This document shows positions 43,614-57,718 of a DNA stretch of 64,000 nucleotides, piece by piece. The stretch spans positions 384,501-448,500 of the forward strand of contig JAQJZZ010000019.1 in NCBI GenBank assembly GCA_030077755.1, written 5' to 3'. How positions within the stretch are numbered: the stretch's first letter is position 1; every line of letters begins with the position of its first letter. The stretch is from Filosporella fistucella (taxonomy: Eukaryota > Ascomycota > Leotiomycetes > Helotiales). Made by a program: the position numbers and the translations under genes. The notes below the pieces were generated by a model that did no database searches, was not told the origin of the DNA, and saw nothing but the letters and a program-made list of their open reading frames with translations.

Positions 43614-46231
43614 ATGGATATCGGGGACAATGAGGGGGATCTGAGCAGTGGGTTCGGCGAAGAGGAGAAGAAACGACCTAGAGCGCTCCCAGATGATCTA
43701 CCAAGATCCCTGGATGACAGAAAGAATGTGTCTTCTCACTATACAGCAGAGACTGAAATGTACGATGCATGGCAAGGTGAAAGAAATCCTTACTCGTTGA
43801 TGAAACAGGCTGACATTCATCAAGGGCAGTCACAATTCCTCACAACACCTGTCCTAGCCAAGCCTATCCAATTCAACAATCTCTCACTCGACGATAATGG
43901 CTATGATGATGAGTTAACGACCCAGAAGATAGAGGATAGCGATACTAGGCTGATGGAAATGTTGGCTGCACAAGCCGCCCATCGCGACGGTTCTGCGAGC
44001 GAGGATGAGGAGGCGGTGGCTCTTAGTGATAAACTGACAGAGGAGAAGAAGAGGGATATACTACAGAAGGCACTTAATATGGCTGCTAGCAACGGGGATG
44101 TAGAGCGAATTGAGCGCATACTGAATGGCAAAGCGAAGGCGTTTGTGGACATTGATGCGCCGGATGAGGAGGGTACTGCTCCTATTATCTATGCAAGCTG
44201 TTTTGTAGGTAGTCGTCGACGGCCTACTAGACGATGACTAACTTGATACACAGGGCCATGAAGCTGTAGTTACAGCGCTGTTGGATGCGGGGGCAAAGGT
44301 CGACAACCAAGACAGGAACCAATGGAGCGCTCTTATGTGGGCCATGACAAACAGACACAAAGGCATCACCAAAGCGTTGTTAGACCATGGAGCATCTACG
44401 GATATCAAATCGACTTCTGGACGGACGGCATTCGATTTTGTTGGTCAAGACAGCGAAATCACAGAGTATCTACATGATAGTGGATATGGAAATCATATTG
44501 GTAGTGTTGGGGTCACAGATGACTTCTACAATCCTGGCTTTTCACAAGACAGATTCGAAGAGGAAATGGCCGAGAATGAGCTCCGAAGACGCATGATGAT
44601 GGAGAGTGCTCGAGACTTGGAGGTTGACTTGGGCAATATGGGAATCGATGATCAGCCTGAGGTAAGTTAAATACTCGTAAATATTCCACTATACTTACTA
44701 CAGCTAGTCGCCCGAGGAACTTGAAGAAGAGTCTCAAGAATTCGATTGGAACCGATGTCAACATGATCAAATGTTTGTTTTCCAAGAAAGCGAGTTAGGC
44801 CGTATCCTCGATATTATCATCACCAACATGACACCTCAAAGATCGCCATCTCAAAAACCGGTCCCAGCAAACGTTCTCTTCTTGAGTGCTCGTTATGCTC
44901 ACTATCATGCTAATCATGACCTGCTAGCGAAGTTGTTGATTACTGCTATGGATAAGATTAACGATGTGGTCGAGACACACCAATGGGATATGACAATTCT
45001 TGCATTCTGGATCTCAAATGCAACTCTGCTATTGCATTATCTCAAGAAAGATGGCGGGCTCTCGGAACCAACGTCGGAATTCCAGCTTCAGCTTGCTGAA
45101 CTCATCAACGAAATCTTCATCTTGATTATCAGGGATGCAGAGAGGAGAATGGACAAGGTTTTGGACTCAGCGATGCTAGACCACGAAACAATCCCTGGCT
45201 TTGAGGATATCACATTTCAGAATGAGTGGAAGATCTTCAAACGTAAAACCCAGGTTAAAGAAGAGCCAGCCGAGAAGAGATTTCGACCTCCTTCACCAAA
45301 AGCTCGAGCTAAGCCATCACCACGGAATGTCACGTCGCTTTTGTCCTCTACACTGTTTGTATTGGATCTATATGACATCCATTCAGTAATCACAGCTCAA
45401 GTCCTGGCACAATTACTGTACTGGCTTGGAGCTGAGCTTTTCAATCGAATCATGTCAAACCGAAAGTACTTGGCGAGAACCAAAGCAATGCAGATTCGAA
45501 TGAATATTTCTAGCTTAGAGGATTGGGCTCGATCAAACAATCGTCAACCAGAACACTATGAGCACGGCTCCATGACGTCGAGTGGTGAAACCACAGTTGA
45601 TTCTGCACGACATCACCTAGCCCCTGTCATTCAGCTTCTCCAATGGTTACAGTGCTTCTCGTCATTATTACCAGATGATTTCGAGGCGCTAATCAGTACA
45701 CTGCAGCAACTCACGAGACTCGCACCGCAGCAACTAATCCACGCTGTGAAACATTACCGACCCGAAGTTGGGGAGAAAGGGCTTCCAAAGAGCGCCATGA
45801 AATATCTGATGGATTTGCAGAAGAAAACTCAGATCAGGCAGGAGGAACAGCAAAAAACACGTCGACAATCTGGCGTTCCAGTCACACCAACCAAAAAAGC
45901 TGTTGAAGCAGGACCCGATACCCCGGATTCGAACGGAAAGCCCACTGTCCCAAATGCCACCAAATCATCAGCTGCAGATGTGGCGCCAGATGAGCCTGAT
46001 GATGCGCCTCGACATCTCCTCCTAGACCCAGCCCTTATGTTACCATTCTCACTCCCGACAAGTACAGATATGTTGGTAACATACGGCGCAGGATTCGGCG
46101 GATTGAATAGAGAGAGGGAGCGCAAGTACATACCTACAGTACCACCAGAGTTTCTCGCGAAACTAGATGTGAGCGGCGGACGTGCTCAGTCTACATACCA
46201 AGAAAGGGATTGGGAGAACGAGGATGTCTGA
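43614..46231 (+). CDS. Ankyrin-repeat and dilute (DIL) domain protein
   Basis: Three exons, 43614..44204, 44254..44661 and 44708..46231, give 840 aa; the introns are 49 and 46 bp. A disordered acidic N-terminus of ~150 residues is followed by ankyrin repeats (about 165-285): LNMAASNGDVERIERILNG, then GTAPIIYASCFGHEAVVTAL (joined across the first intron), then WSALMWAMTNRHKGITKAL. A DIL domain follows, the cargo-binding fold of class V myosins (FLSARYAHYHANHDLLAKLL; ILAFWISNATLLLHYLKKD; FNRIMSNRKYLARTKAMQIR; LEDWARSNN). The C-terminus is disordered. No motor domain is present. S. pombe has an uncharacterised protein of the same architecture. A tethering or trafficking role is plausible but unproven. 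Confidence 0.9.
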
Positions 46232-47672
46232 GTTGTACAGTTTGGGGTGAGACCTGGAGTTAAGTATCCAAAAGAAAGCATAGGGAAGCATTGGTGTGGC
46301 GTTGCAGGGCGTATCTCGATTGAGGCGGGTAATCTTATCGTGGAGCCCAAATCAGATCATTTTGCTTTGATTATCAAGATATACCATCAATGAATATTCG
46401 ATGGATTTTTGTCACTTGATGAATGTGATACTGCTATGGTGACACTAACCTGTATAGGAGTACTTTGTGGGTAAACAACTAATCATTGTAGCTTTCTCAG
46501 CTCTGTATAGTGTTTGGACAGGATGTTTAAGCTTATCTCATCATTCGACTTTCTGAGTGTGGTGTCAAGAACCCACGGACTTTCTTCAATACGGTTATGA
46601 AAAACAATATTATACATAATTGACTTGACGCTCGCCTGTAAATAATACTACCTAGACTCAACATCTGCCCATCCTAAGTTTCTAATATTGAAAACAGCTG
46701 TCCCAGCTCCTCACCAATAAATCCTCAACCAAATCGCCGATTATTTAATTTATATGCCATGCGAGAAACCTAACCTGGAAAAGTATTGACCAGGGGTGTC
46801 TCGGGCCGGGCCCGAATCCAGCAAATGTATGGACAAGGGAGCATGAAGGCAAAGTCAGATGAAAAGATTGCATTGGTGCTTCCGAAATGTAGGTCCAAAG
46901 AATGGTCATCGTGACACGTGCGAGTGGTGAAAAATGCCAACACACCTATGAACAACACACCGATCAAGTTCGCCTTTAAGGAATGGGATACTCGTCTCTG
47001 TCTTTGCTTGAACTTTTCGCTTCGTTCCTCCTCACGAAAAGCCTGACCCATTTCTGGTTCACACAAACAAAAAGTTCAACCTTCAATTTCTTGGGTCAAT
47101 TGTTCAACCCCCCTTTCTGCTTATCTTCTCGCAGTTGCTGCACAGACTCCCGTCGTCGCCCTGGTTAGATCCTGTGTTCTGGAAGGCAATTTCACCCGCT
47201 TTCAGCCCGTACCTGCGCTCGGATCCGCTGTTGGTGCCCCTTACAGTGGCTTGATTGGCTTACGCCTCTGCGTAAACCTACTAAACTTAGTGGGTCATCA
47301 AACTGAGCCAGGCTTGCCTTGCACCGGTCGCGAATCAGTCGAAGCCGCAGCCCAGCAGAAAGAAACCTGTGAAATTTGCCCATTACCACCCTGTTTGCTG
47401 TGCGCCTGCTAATAAAGTGAAAAAGAGACGAAAAAAGAACCTTACGATCTTTTCAACCTCACTTTTGCCAACTTTCGACACTCGTTCAACTTATTCACTC
47501 CTTTCGCGCAATACGGATCTTCGCACGAACAATTCGTTTCCCTCGGCCTGAGCGTTTGTCTGTCTCTCCACGTAGAACGCGACGGAGCAGAAAGTGGCAA
47601 CACGCCTGCGGCGATAGCGTATCCACAGTTCACCAAAGCACGGTAGATCCCTCGAGGGCGAGAATATGAAGA
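46232..47672. other. Intergenic / long leader upstream of the TBC gene
   Basis: 1.44 kb. The last ~550 bases are pyrimidine-rich on the plus strand and probably include a long 5' UTR. An out-of-frame ATG at 47665, eight bases before the TBC start, opens a short overlapping frame. Confidence 0.45.
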
Positions 47673-50037
47673 ATGGCGCCCGACAAGGACAAGACTGGAA
47701 GTGTACGCAACAAGAAGTCGCCCATCGTGAATCCCCCACAATCACCTAAAACAGATCATGGTATCTTGACGCTCCGGTACGAAGAAGTCGTTGCTGCGAA
47801 GCCGCCCATTGCTGTTACTGTCGCGCCTCCTCGTGCGCCGCCGACTGAACAGCATCCTGCACTGCGAAGGACCGTGAATGCTGGAGAGAGCGATCCAAGA
47901 AAGAGAGATAGTGGACTTGCGCCGACAACGAGTAGTAAGGCGAGAGAGGGGAGCATTAATACGATTGAGGAGAATTCGTTGGGTTTCATAAATTTCGACT
48001 CTAATCCGCTGCCGCCGACTAAGCCACTGGAAGTCCCCGCTGAAGCTCCTGTTCCTGTCGCATCGAAGGTGGTGAAGAGTGAAAGTATGCGCTGGATCAA
48101 ACCAGGATCAAGGAAGGCGAGTCTGCCAAAGGCTTCGCCGTCCAAGACTGAGGAGGAAGAAGCCTATTCGCCAATCACGACGCAGATTCCAACGGACAAT
48201 CTAGTCGACGAACAGTTCTTGGAGTCGCTTTCGTTTTCAAAGAGGGGATCGGTGATGTTGGGAGGAAAGAAGGCTGTAAACGGACACGCACGACCAAATG
48301 CGACTAGAAGGTGAGTTCTGACTCGCAAGATCGAAAACTTTGCTGACCAAGTTTAGACAACCAAGCTTCTCAATGCTAGCATCGCCAACTCCAAAGATGT
48401 TGTCAGAAGACCTGGAGAAGGAGTCGCAGAAGGTCAGATCTATGTACGAGCAGGGTGCAACATATTGGGAGGATGGAAAATACGCAACAATGGGCGAGCG
48501 CTTGGATCCAGCTGTCTCTCCTACAAAGTAAGTTCTCCAGTGTGCCTGGCAGGATGCGCGCTGACTCACAAGACCAAACGGACATCTGGATCCAAACGTG
48601 AATGGCATGTCAAACAGACCCGAGAGCGCTTTATCAGTACGACAAGAACACGAGCTGGCTGGAGGTATCGAGGATTGGGAGGATATCAATGGGAAGGATG
48701 TCGATAGATATGGTTTCATTGACATGCGCCGCAAGCCATCGAGACCAGGCACACCTGAAGCAAGACCTCCACAACGAGTTTCTACGGTTCTTCAATTGGC
48801 ATCTGAGGCACCTAGGAGAAAGCGTGTCTTCGGTCGAGCTGCTTCAACCTCTGCTGCAACTGGTACACACAAACGCGCTCCCAGTCGCAAAATTTCTGCC
48901 AGATCCATGAGAACATCGCGATCATCTACTTCTACGAGAAGCACCAGCCGTCTTCGAGCAGCTGCAAATCATTTACCTGGCAACAAGGACAGAAAATGGA
49001 TGGATGAAGCTGGCGATATGCTTACACTCCCGCCTGGACTAGCTGACATCGCAGAAGATGAGGAAGGTGGAAGAGCCGCTGTAGGCATGAAAAAGAAGGA
49101 ATGGGAGAGAGCTGAGAAGTGGAGAAAGATGGCTAAAATCGTGAAGACGGGCAAGGATGGAGAAGGAATGGAATTTGAATTCGATCCCACCAACGCCAAA
49201 GTCATCGAGCGTACATGGAAAGGCATTCCTGATAGATGGCGCGGTGCGGCTTGGTATTCTTTCTTGAGCGCTTCGGCGAAGAAAAGAAAAGACCTATCGA
49301 CTGATGAGGAAATTATCCAAGCTTTTCATAAGCATCTTCAGGAGAGTTCAGCCGATGATGGACAAATCGACCTTGATGTTCCAAGGACCATCAACAGCCA
49401 TATCATGTTCCGAAAGCGATATAGAGGTGGCCAACGATTACTTTTTAGGGTACTACATTCTCTCTCCCTATATTTCCCAGAGACAGGCTATGTTCAAGGC
49501 ATGGCTTCCCTGGCAGCTACTCTTCTGTGCTACTACGACGAAGAGAAGACTTTTGTGATGTTAGTTCGGATGTGGAAACTCCGCGGTCTGGACAAGCTCT
49601 ACGAAGCACACTTTCCAGGTCTCATGGCAGCTCTCGATGAGTTCTCAACTCAATGGCTAGACAGCGGCGAAGTCTCGGAAAAATTGGCTGAATACAACAT
49701 CGAGCCCACAGCTTACGGCACCCGCTGGTACCTCACTCTATTCAACTACTCGATCCCCTTTCCCGCTCAACTCCGCGTCTGGGATGTTTTCATGCTCTTG
49801 GGTGATCCGGATCCTTCTCGTCCTCCTACAAAAGAACGTCCCTTCTCAGGCGGTCTCGATGTGCTTCATGCGACCAGCGCGGCACTTATCGATGGCACGA
49901 GAGAGATTCTGCTGGATAGTGATTTTGAGAATGCTATGAAGGTGCTTACAAGCTGGATTCCAGTCAAGGATGAGGAGCTACTGATGAAAGTCACGAGGGC
50001 AGAGTGGAAGTTGAAGAGAGGAAAGAAGAAAGTTTGA
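47673..50037 (+). CDS. TBC-domain Rab GTPase-activating protein
   Basis: Three exons, 47673..48310, 48357..48527 and 48573..50037, give 757 aa; both introns are about 45 bp with GTGAGT and GTAAGT donors. The first ~440 residues are Ser/Pro/Arg-rich and disordered. The TBC domain begins with GIPDRWRGAAWYSFL. It carries both catalytic fingers of active Rab-GAPs: the arginine finger in IDLDVPRTI and the glutamine finger in YVQGMASLAATLL. Later marks are TRWYLTLFNYSIPFPAQLRV and WDVFMLLGD. It should accelerate GTP hydrolysis on a Rab of the secretory or endocytic route; which Rab is not visible. The lack of other domains resembles yeast Gyp-type proteins. Confidence 0.92.
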
Positions 50038-52054
50038 TTTCGATCATCCACTTCCTTCCATTTCCTCCCTTACTCCACAGCAACCTTCCGGAGAAACAGA
50101 CACCGCTACACGGCCGAACGATCATTATGTCACTTTCCTTTGTTTTTTTTGCTTTGCCTTTGTCATCAACCCCTTTCCTTTCCCATCTCGGAGACTCTCT
50201 CTCATGACGAAGTTGGAGATAACACAATACCCATCCTTCATTTCCGAGGGAAACTTGTTGTAGGACTATGCATATCGTCTTTTGTCGTTTTCTGTACGTA
50301 CCGCATTATACCATGTTGCACGGACGGCGTTTCAGGCGTTCTAACTGGTGTTTTCTTTTGTTTGTGGGGAGGCTTGTTGACAGACAGCTGTCAGTAGAGA
50401 AGGGGGAGATACTTAATGGGTAGTGGATTGAAGATGAAGATAAGGATAGGATACTTGTTTCCTGCAGATTCTATTTCAGCGAGCCAGTATGGCGTGGTTC
50501 ACGGGACATGCCTGCCTTTCTTGGTGCTGGGCTGGATAGATGGACAACTGCTTTGCGGACTCGGGAAACGAGATGAAAGGAAATGAGTAATGTTAGGTTA
50601 TGTAGTGTATAATATGAATGAGAGAGTTTAATATTCCAAATTCTGTCTGGGACTTCAAATCTTAACTCCTCTTATACTCAGTATCCATGGAACTGACAGC
50701 TAAGTGCTTTTCTTATCTCGTCAATGAATCAAAGATTTGAGTATTTCATAATAACTTATACAAAAGGAACCAACTGGAAAAAACACCTCTCATCGTATCC
50801 AAAGTCTACTCTTCAAACTAGACCTATCAAGACCAATCTGTCCCTTCCAATCTTTGCTGAACACTGATTCTAGTTTCTATCTGAAAGCGAACTGTTTGGA
50901 TAGCTGATTTAAAAATTGATCGCTTGGGGCAATAATAGTAGTCTATCCTATTTTTCAAAGGGGGGGGGGGGGGGGGGGTTGATAAAGAGTGTGGTATTGA
51001 TTTCGGAGAGGGACGTGAAGGGGAAGAAAAGGATGGAGGGAGGAATTAAGAGAAAGTGATGATATAGTGGATTTAGATGGGCATATGCAGAGGTGAGGTT
51101 AGGTATGTGGATATTAAGTAACTACAGATATAGCAGGAATAGGTAGGAGTAAGGGACGAGTGGAAATGAATACAGAACGTATATTGGAGCGAGGATTGCT
51201 AATATTAGGTCGATACGTGCTATAGTCAATGTATAGATAGATTTAAACTAGGGAGAGTATAATGGAAGGTTGAATATTTTGTTAGGTGATAATTCAGTGA
51301 TAGTACCTGTGGTATATAGTAGCTCAGGTACCAGGCGGTTTATAAAACGTCATTATTCGAACAAATAGAAAGACGAAAAACACACCTACCTGTCCCCATA
51401 CCCATCCCTCGTCCCTCTACCTTTCGTGAACCAAAATTCATAGCCCGCATCCATCACTCCCCACCCCGCTCACTCAAAAGCACACATCAAATATAACATA
51501 TCAAGCCTCCAGTGTCAGACACTTCATATCAAACTACTTATACGAAACTCCTTACGTCAAACTCTCACATCAAGTTCACCACACCAAAATAATCAATCTA
51601 CTTCATCTATCATTTATTATTCTATCGCGTACTACCTACTCGCTTCTCCTCTCGAGTCCAAGCAGGCCGATAAAACCAAAAAGATTCTAGCCGAAACGCC
51701 ATCCCTCTATACATACAGTACATAAAGGTACAAGTCCCCATTCTTTCCTGCCATGCTCCTCCCAATCAATCTATGGAAAAGCTCTAACCTTGGTTCCCAA
51801 CGCAATGGGAAAATACAATCAAGAAAGCAGGAAGAAGGAAAAAAGGAATGGGAAAGGTTTGGTCATCTTTTTGATCTTTCTTTCTTTGGTTTCATCAAAC
51901 GTCAATTATGTACTCGAAACTCGATGTGCTGGGCTATGATTCCAAGCCCGATCCACATCTCGCAGCCAAAGGGCTGATTACAAATCTAATATTCCCCAAC
52001 CCTTACTCGTCGTGTATCGAAAAAGGCGTCACGCCGAGGAAAATTGTACCCACT
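50038..52054. other. Large AT-rich convergent intergenic region
   Basis: 2 kb between the convergent TBC and transporter genes. It holds a 19-base G homopolymer (listed separately) and AT-rich, low-complexity flanks. Small frames at 50004-50397 and 51753-52126 have no recognisable content. No transposon ends or terminal repeats were found by eye. Confidence 0.5.
50960..50978 (+). repeat. G19 homopolymer
   Basis: Nineteen consecutive G residues in AT-rich surroundings. The exact length is likely to be unreliable in sequencing. Confidence 0.9.
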
Positions 52055-53465
52055 TCAAGTACTTCCAAGGGGGTTCTTGGGGAGGTAGTTCTTTGGGTCG
52101 TACTCGGGGGCGTAGGTAGGTGCTAGACCGCCAAGAAGCATGAACATGACGAAGATGAACATTGCGAAGATGGTGAGCTTGCGGAGGATTGGCTTGTTCG
52201 CGCCAAATTCGGCCCATCTGCGAGACATTTCGCTGATGAATGGCTTCAATTCCTTTTGGCCAAGCTTATAGTATAGCATACCGCAAATAGCGATGGAGTA
52301 ACCGAATGCTTGTAGTCCAGAGATCTTGGTTCCAAAGATGATCATTGAAGCTGCGACAAGGAGAATATCCTTGAGGACACCGCAAAGGGTAAGGACGAGG
52401 CCGGAGGTCTTGCCAATCTATGAGATGTTAGAAACGCGAGGAAGTATGGATCGCTTCATTCCTTACCAGGAATACGACAGAGCAGTTAAGGAGGAATGCG
52501 CAAGAAGCGTTTGCAACGAATGTCCACATGCCAACAGCATTTACCTCAGCCATTGTAACGTATGGAATCTCCCAGAAAAGGGCGATGACCAAGTTGAAGA
52601 ACGCGCAGACTGGGGCGTAGTAGTAGAGAGACACAAGAGGATCCATCTTGAACTCAGAGCCATTGAGCAAGGTTTCAACCATGCAAAGTCTGACAGCCTC
52701 AAAAGCAATTCCTCCAGCTTGCAACAAAAATCCAGTCAGGACGAAATCGATCTCTCCGAATGATGCCAAGACGACACCAATGACGATGAGGGAAACATTT
52801 GCCAACTCCTTCAAATCGACAGGCTTCAAACGGAGCATCCATCCAGCAACAAGCACAGCAACGGGGGTGAATGCCTATTATATGATTAGACATGTATATA
52901 ATCTTCCAAGCTTTATTCCTTACCTTGAGCATTTGAATGAATGAAACACTGAGGTACAAGTATGTCAAGTTACCACAAATCAAACTCAAACTGAAGAATA
53001 CTCCAATTGGTACAATTGATCTCAAGTATACTCGTCCAGTCATTGGAACCTTCTTTCTGCCATCCAGGAGTGATGATGAACGGGCAAGAATTTGCGTCAT
53101 AACCGTGGCGAAGACCAAGTGCCATGCTGTTAAGAGAATTGGGTACTCTGAAAAGTAGTCAGTAGGAGGGTGGCAATAGCAACAATTAAAGCATACTGAA
53201 TTTGAGAGTAGACAGAATCCACTTGTTGAATAGAATGACACTCGAAGAGAGAGAAATCCAGACACTAAAGGTTGTTTAGCAGGCTGCCATTTTTGAGCGG
53301 CGCAGTTGAAAGTACTGACACAACGTAAAGAGATGGATGAATGCCATTTGATTTTTGCTTGTTGAGCTCTGGAGCCTTCTCAGCATTGGGATTGACGGTC
53401 GGCAGAATCGACGAGCTCGCAGCTCTTGGAGCCTCCCCCGAAATGCGGACCTTTTCCTCACTCAT
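52055..53465 (-). CDS. TPT/DUF250 nucleotide-sugar transporter, possibly UDP-galactofuranose transporter
   Basis: Five exons, 53465..53320, 53264..53197, 53147..52924, 52874..52467 and 52417..52055, give 402 aa; the four introns are 49-55 bp. A ~45-residue cytosolic N-terminus leads into about ten membrane helices: VVVWISLSSSVILFNKWILS, TAWHLVFATVMTQILARSSS, VPIGVFFSLSLICGNLTYLY, then the family's long C-terminal half (GLVLTLCGVLKDILLVAASM). This is the triose-phosphate/nucleotide-sugar transporter fold of Golgi membranes. It is divergent from UDP-galactopyranose mutase. In Aspergillus the UDP-galactofuranose transporter GlfB/UgtA is encoded beside the mutase, so that substrate is the favoured guess. 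Paralogues of DUF250 are common, so sequence alone does not settle it. Confidence 0.88.
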
Positions 53466-55696
53466 CGTCGCGATAAGGGTTCGCTGTAGAAGTATTTCTA
53501 TTCTTGGCGAAACCGAATTTCAGGGTCGCAATCAAGGGTGTTATGTCAATTCTTCGAGGTAACGACCGTAGGACGATGGCAGACGGGTGTTATAGTATCA
53601 TCGACACTCGTGGCACGTCGAGGCAAGAGGAAGAACTGGAAAATCGCGACGAGCTGTGTCGGAGAGGAGTTGGGAAGGGAAAATTGTTGATTAAAGGAGA
53701 ATGGGGCTGTCCTTTGGATGATGCTAAGGTAATCTCCCGCTATTCTTAAAGAGGACTACGGCAAAAATGCAATCCCTGATTCCATGGCCCCCCTTTTGTC
53801 AACTTGGCCTCGCTGGCCTCACTCTCACTGTTCGACGTTTGATCTGTGGCTTTTGGAGATAAATGCACGCCTTGTTTCTATCTTTGCACCGTTCTGTTGG
53901 TATTCAAAATGGCCATTTCTATGTCCTTCCTCCCTTTACATTCTGCCCTTGCTGCAGAATGTCATTGAGTTGTAGATCTGGACAATCGGCACGTAATTCC
54001 AACAGACTCTTACCAGGTGAGTTGGGTTTTCTGATACATAATTCCATCATAGTGGGCTATTTAATTGTAGGTCTCGGTAGGCTCAATCCTATTAATGCTT
54101 CTATTCACTCCGTTGCAACTTCGGGCTCGTGCAGATCCGTTTCAAGTTCATTCTATGATAGTAATGAGTTTAGATGCGGGTACTTGAATTCTGGCAGATG
54201 GAGCCTTTTGACGATCTGGTGTTAGTAAGATCAAATACGGTAAGGGACGCGCAACAGCGAAGTATCTAGAGCCAAGGATGTTGGTTTTCATCCTCAAAAG
54301 CTGGTGCCTTGATGCAACCATGATTGACAGACTGCGAACGACTCTTTATGTTTGTCTATTTGAGGCTGTGGTTGATTGAAATGCGACGAAGTACCCAATC
54401 AGGGCATGTCGAATCTCGTACTACCCAAGTAGACACTCCACCTGAATGAGATGAAAATGCTTGGAGTTATCATCCATGTTGCCAACCTCTGAACCCTTTA
54501 GGACACGACAGCCAGGACAATTTGATTTGGTTGAGAAGGATTGGGGCGAGAAGCCTCGAATAATTGCAAACCGAAGACAATCAAACGTGGAAACACTCAC
54601 AATCCTCGAATATAGGTTGAATGTAGACGGGCAGGACAAATGTAAGAACCCGCTCATATTTGCAGTCTGGATGTTCCACAAAACCAACGCCTCGAGGAGT
54701 ATTCGTCGTGACGCAACTGCGTTGATAGTATGAGCCCACACTTCTTACCGTAATCAATCCATTTGTTAGTGGGGATTCATCTACCGATACTACCAACTTT
54801 AAGATTGAGGTCATTCCAACTTTTCCATATTCGGAATTGCCAGATAAGACGGATGATATTATCATTTCATTCTGGATGCTAAGCCAAAGTGTTAGCATAA
54901 TGATGTCTTGCTCTGTCAAACAGCAGCAACTCTCTCCAGCGAAGTCTCAATCCCAGGACAATACTAGGTAGATACAGAAGGCTTTCCATTTTTCAGCCTT
55001 GCCGAACCTTGCCTGGCAGATACGATAAAGCCCCTCTTAAGTAAAGGCTCCATTAACTTTATACACAAAACGTCACCATTACGGGGAATGGGTTTTACCA
55101 ATGTTCGACGATTCGGATTGACTTGAAAAGGCATTCATAAATGGAACATCATCTATCACCTCCCCCCTTTTCATCCAACAAAAGCGATTATCAAATGCTA
55201 GGTTTCCAAATTGTGCAATTTAAGGGGTGTTCAAGGTATTGAAGAAGACGCAAGATCGACCAATAGATAAGACATAAATCATACATGTGCTATGCCCAAA
55301 ATCACCCTAGCTTGAGATCCCTCCCGTGGGAAATGGTGGGATGGATGTTCAGTCCCACTGTAAAACACTGTGTGGCTTGGCTTCAGCCTTCAGGTCATCT
55401 CATCATTGCTGCTCAGTGCGTGTGCGTGCAGAACAACTGCCACCCACCGCCAGTGCTCCCGCCAACCGATTGTCTAGCAAACGCACCCTCGATTTTGCCC
55501 CTAGTCAACCCCCCTTCGAGGAAACTATAATTTTTTCGAAGCAGCGAATCCTCCTCTGTTCACCTCGTCTGCCCTCATTTGTTCTATCCTCAATTGTTTG
55601 CATAAAGCATATACATCTGCTTCTGCAAGACATCTGTCCCGCATTCAAGCCTCAAAAGCCTGCCAGTGTATCTGCCCCGCGATTTCACGGTCAAAG
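53466..55696. other. Divergent intergenic region, transporter / UDP-galactopyranose mutase
   Basis: 2.2 kb, the longest gene-free stretch. Small open frames (53504-53749, 53863-54225, 54421-54919, 55285-55718) overlap on both strands and show no domain or consistent splicing. The last ~250 bases are pyrimidine-rich and look like a promoter and leader for the mutase gene. Confidence 0.5.

Positions 55697-57718
<2,022 letters not shown>

Noticed and set aside
50038..52054. Transposon or repeat relic in the 2 kb AT-rich spacer
   Set aside because: No inverted termini, target-site duplication or transposase fragment could be seen by eye.
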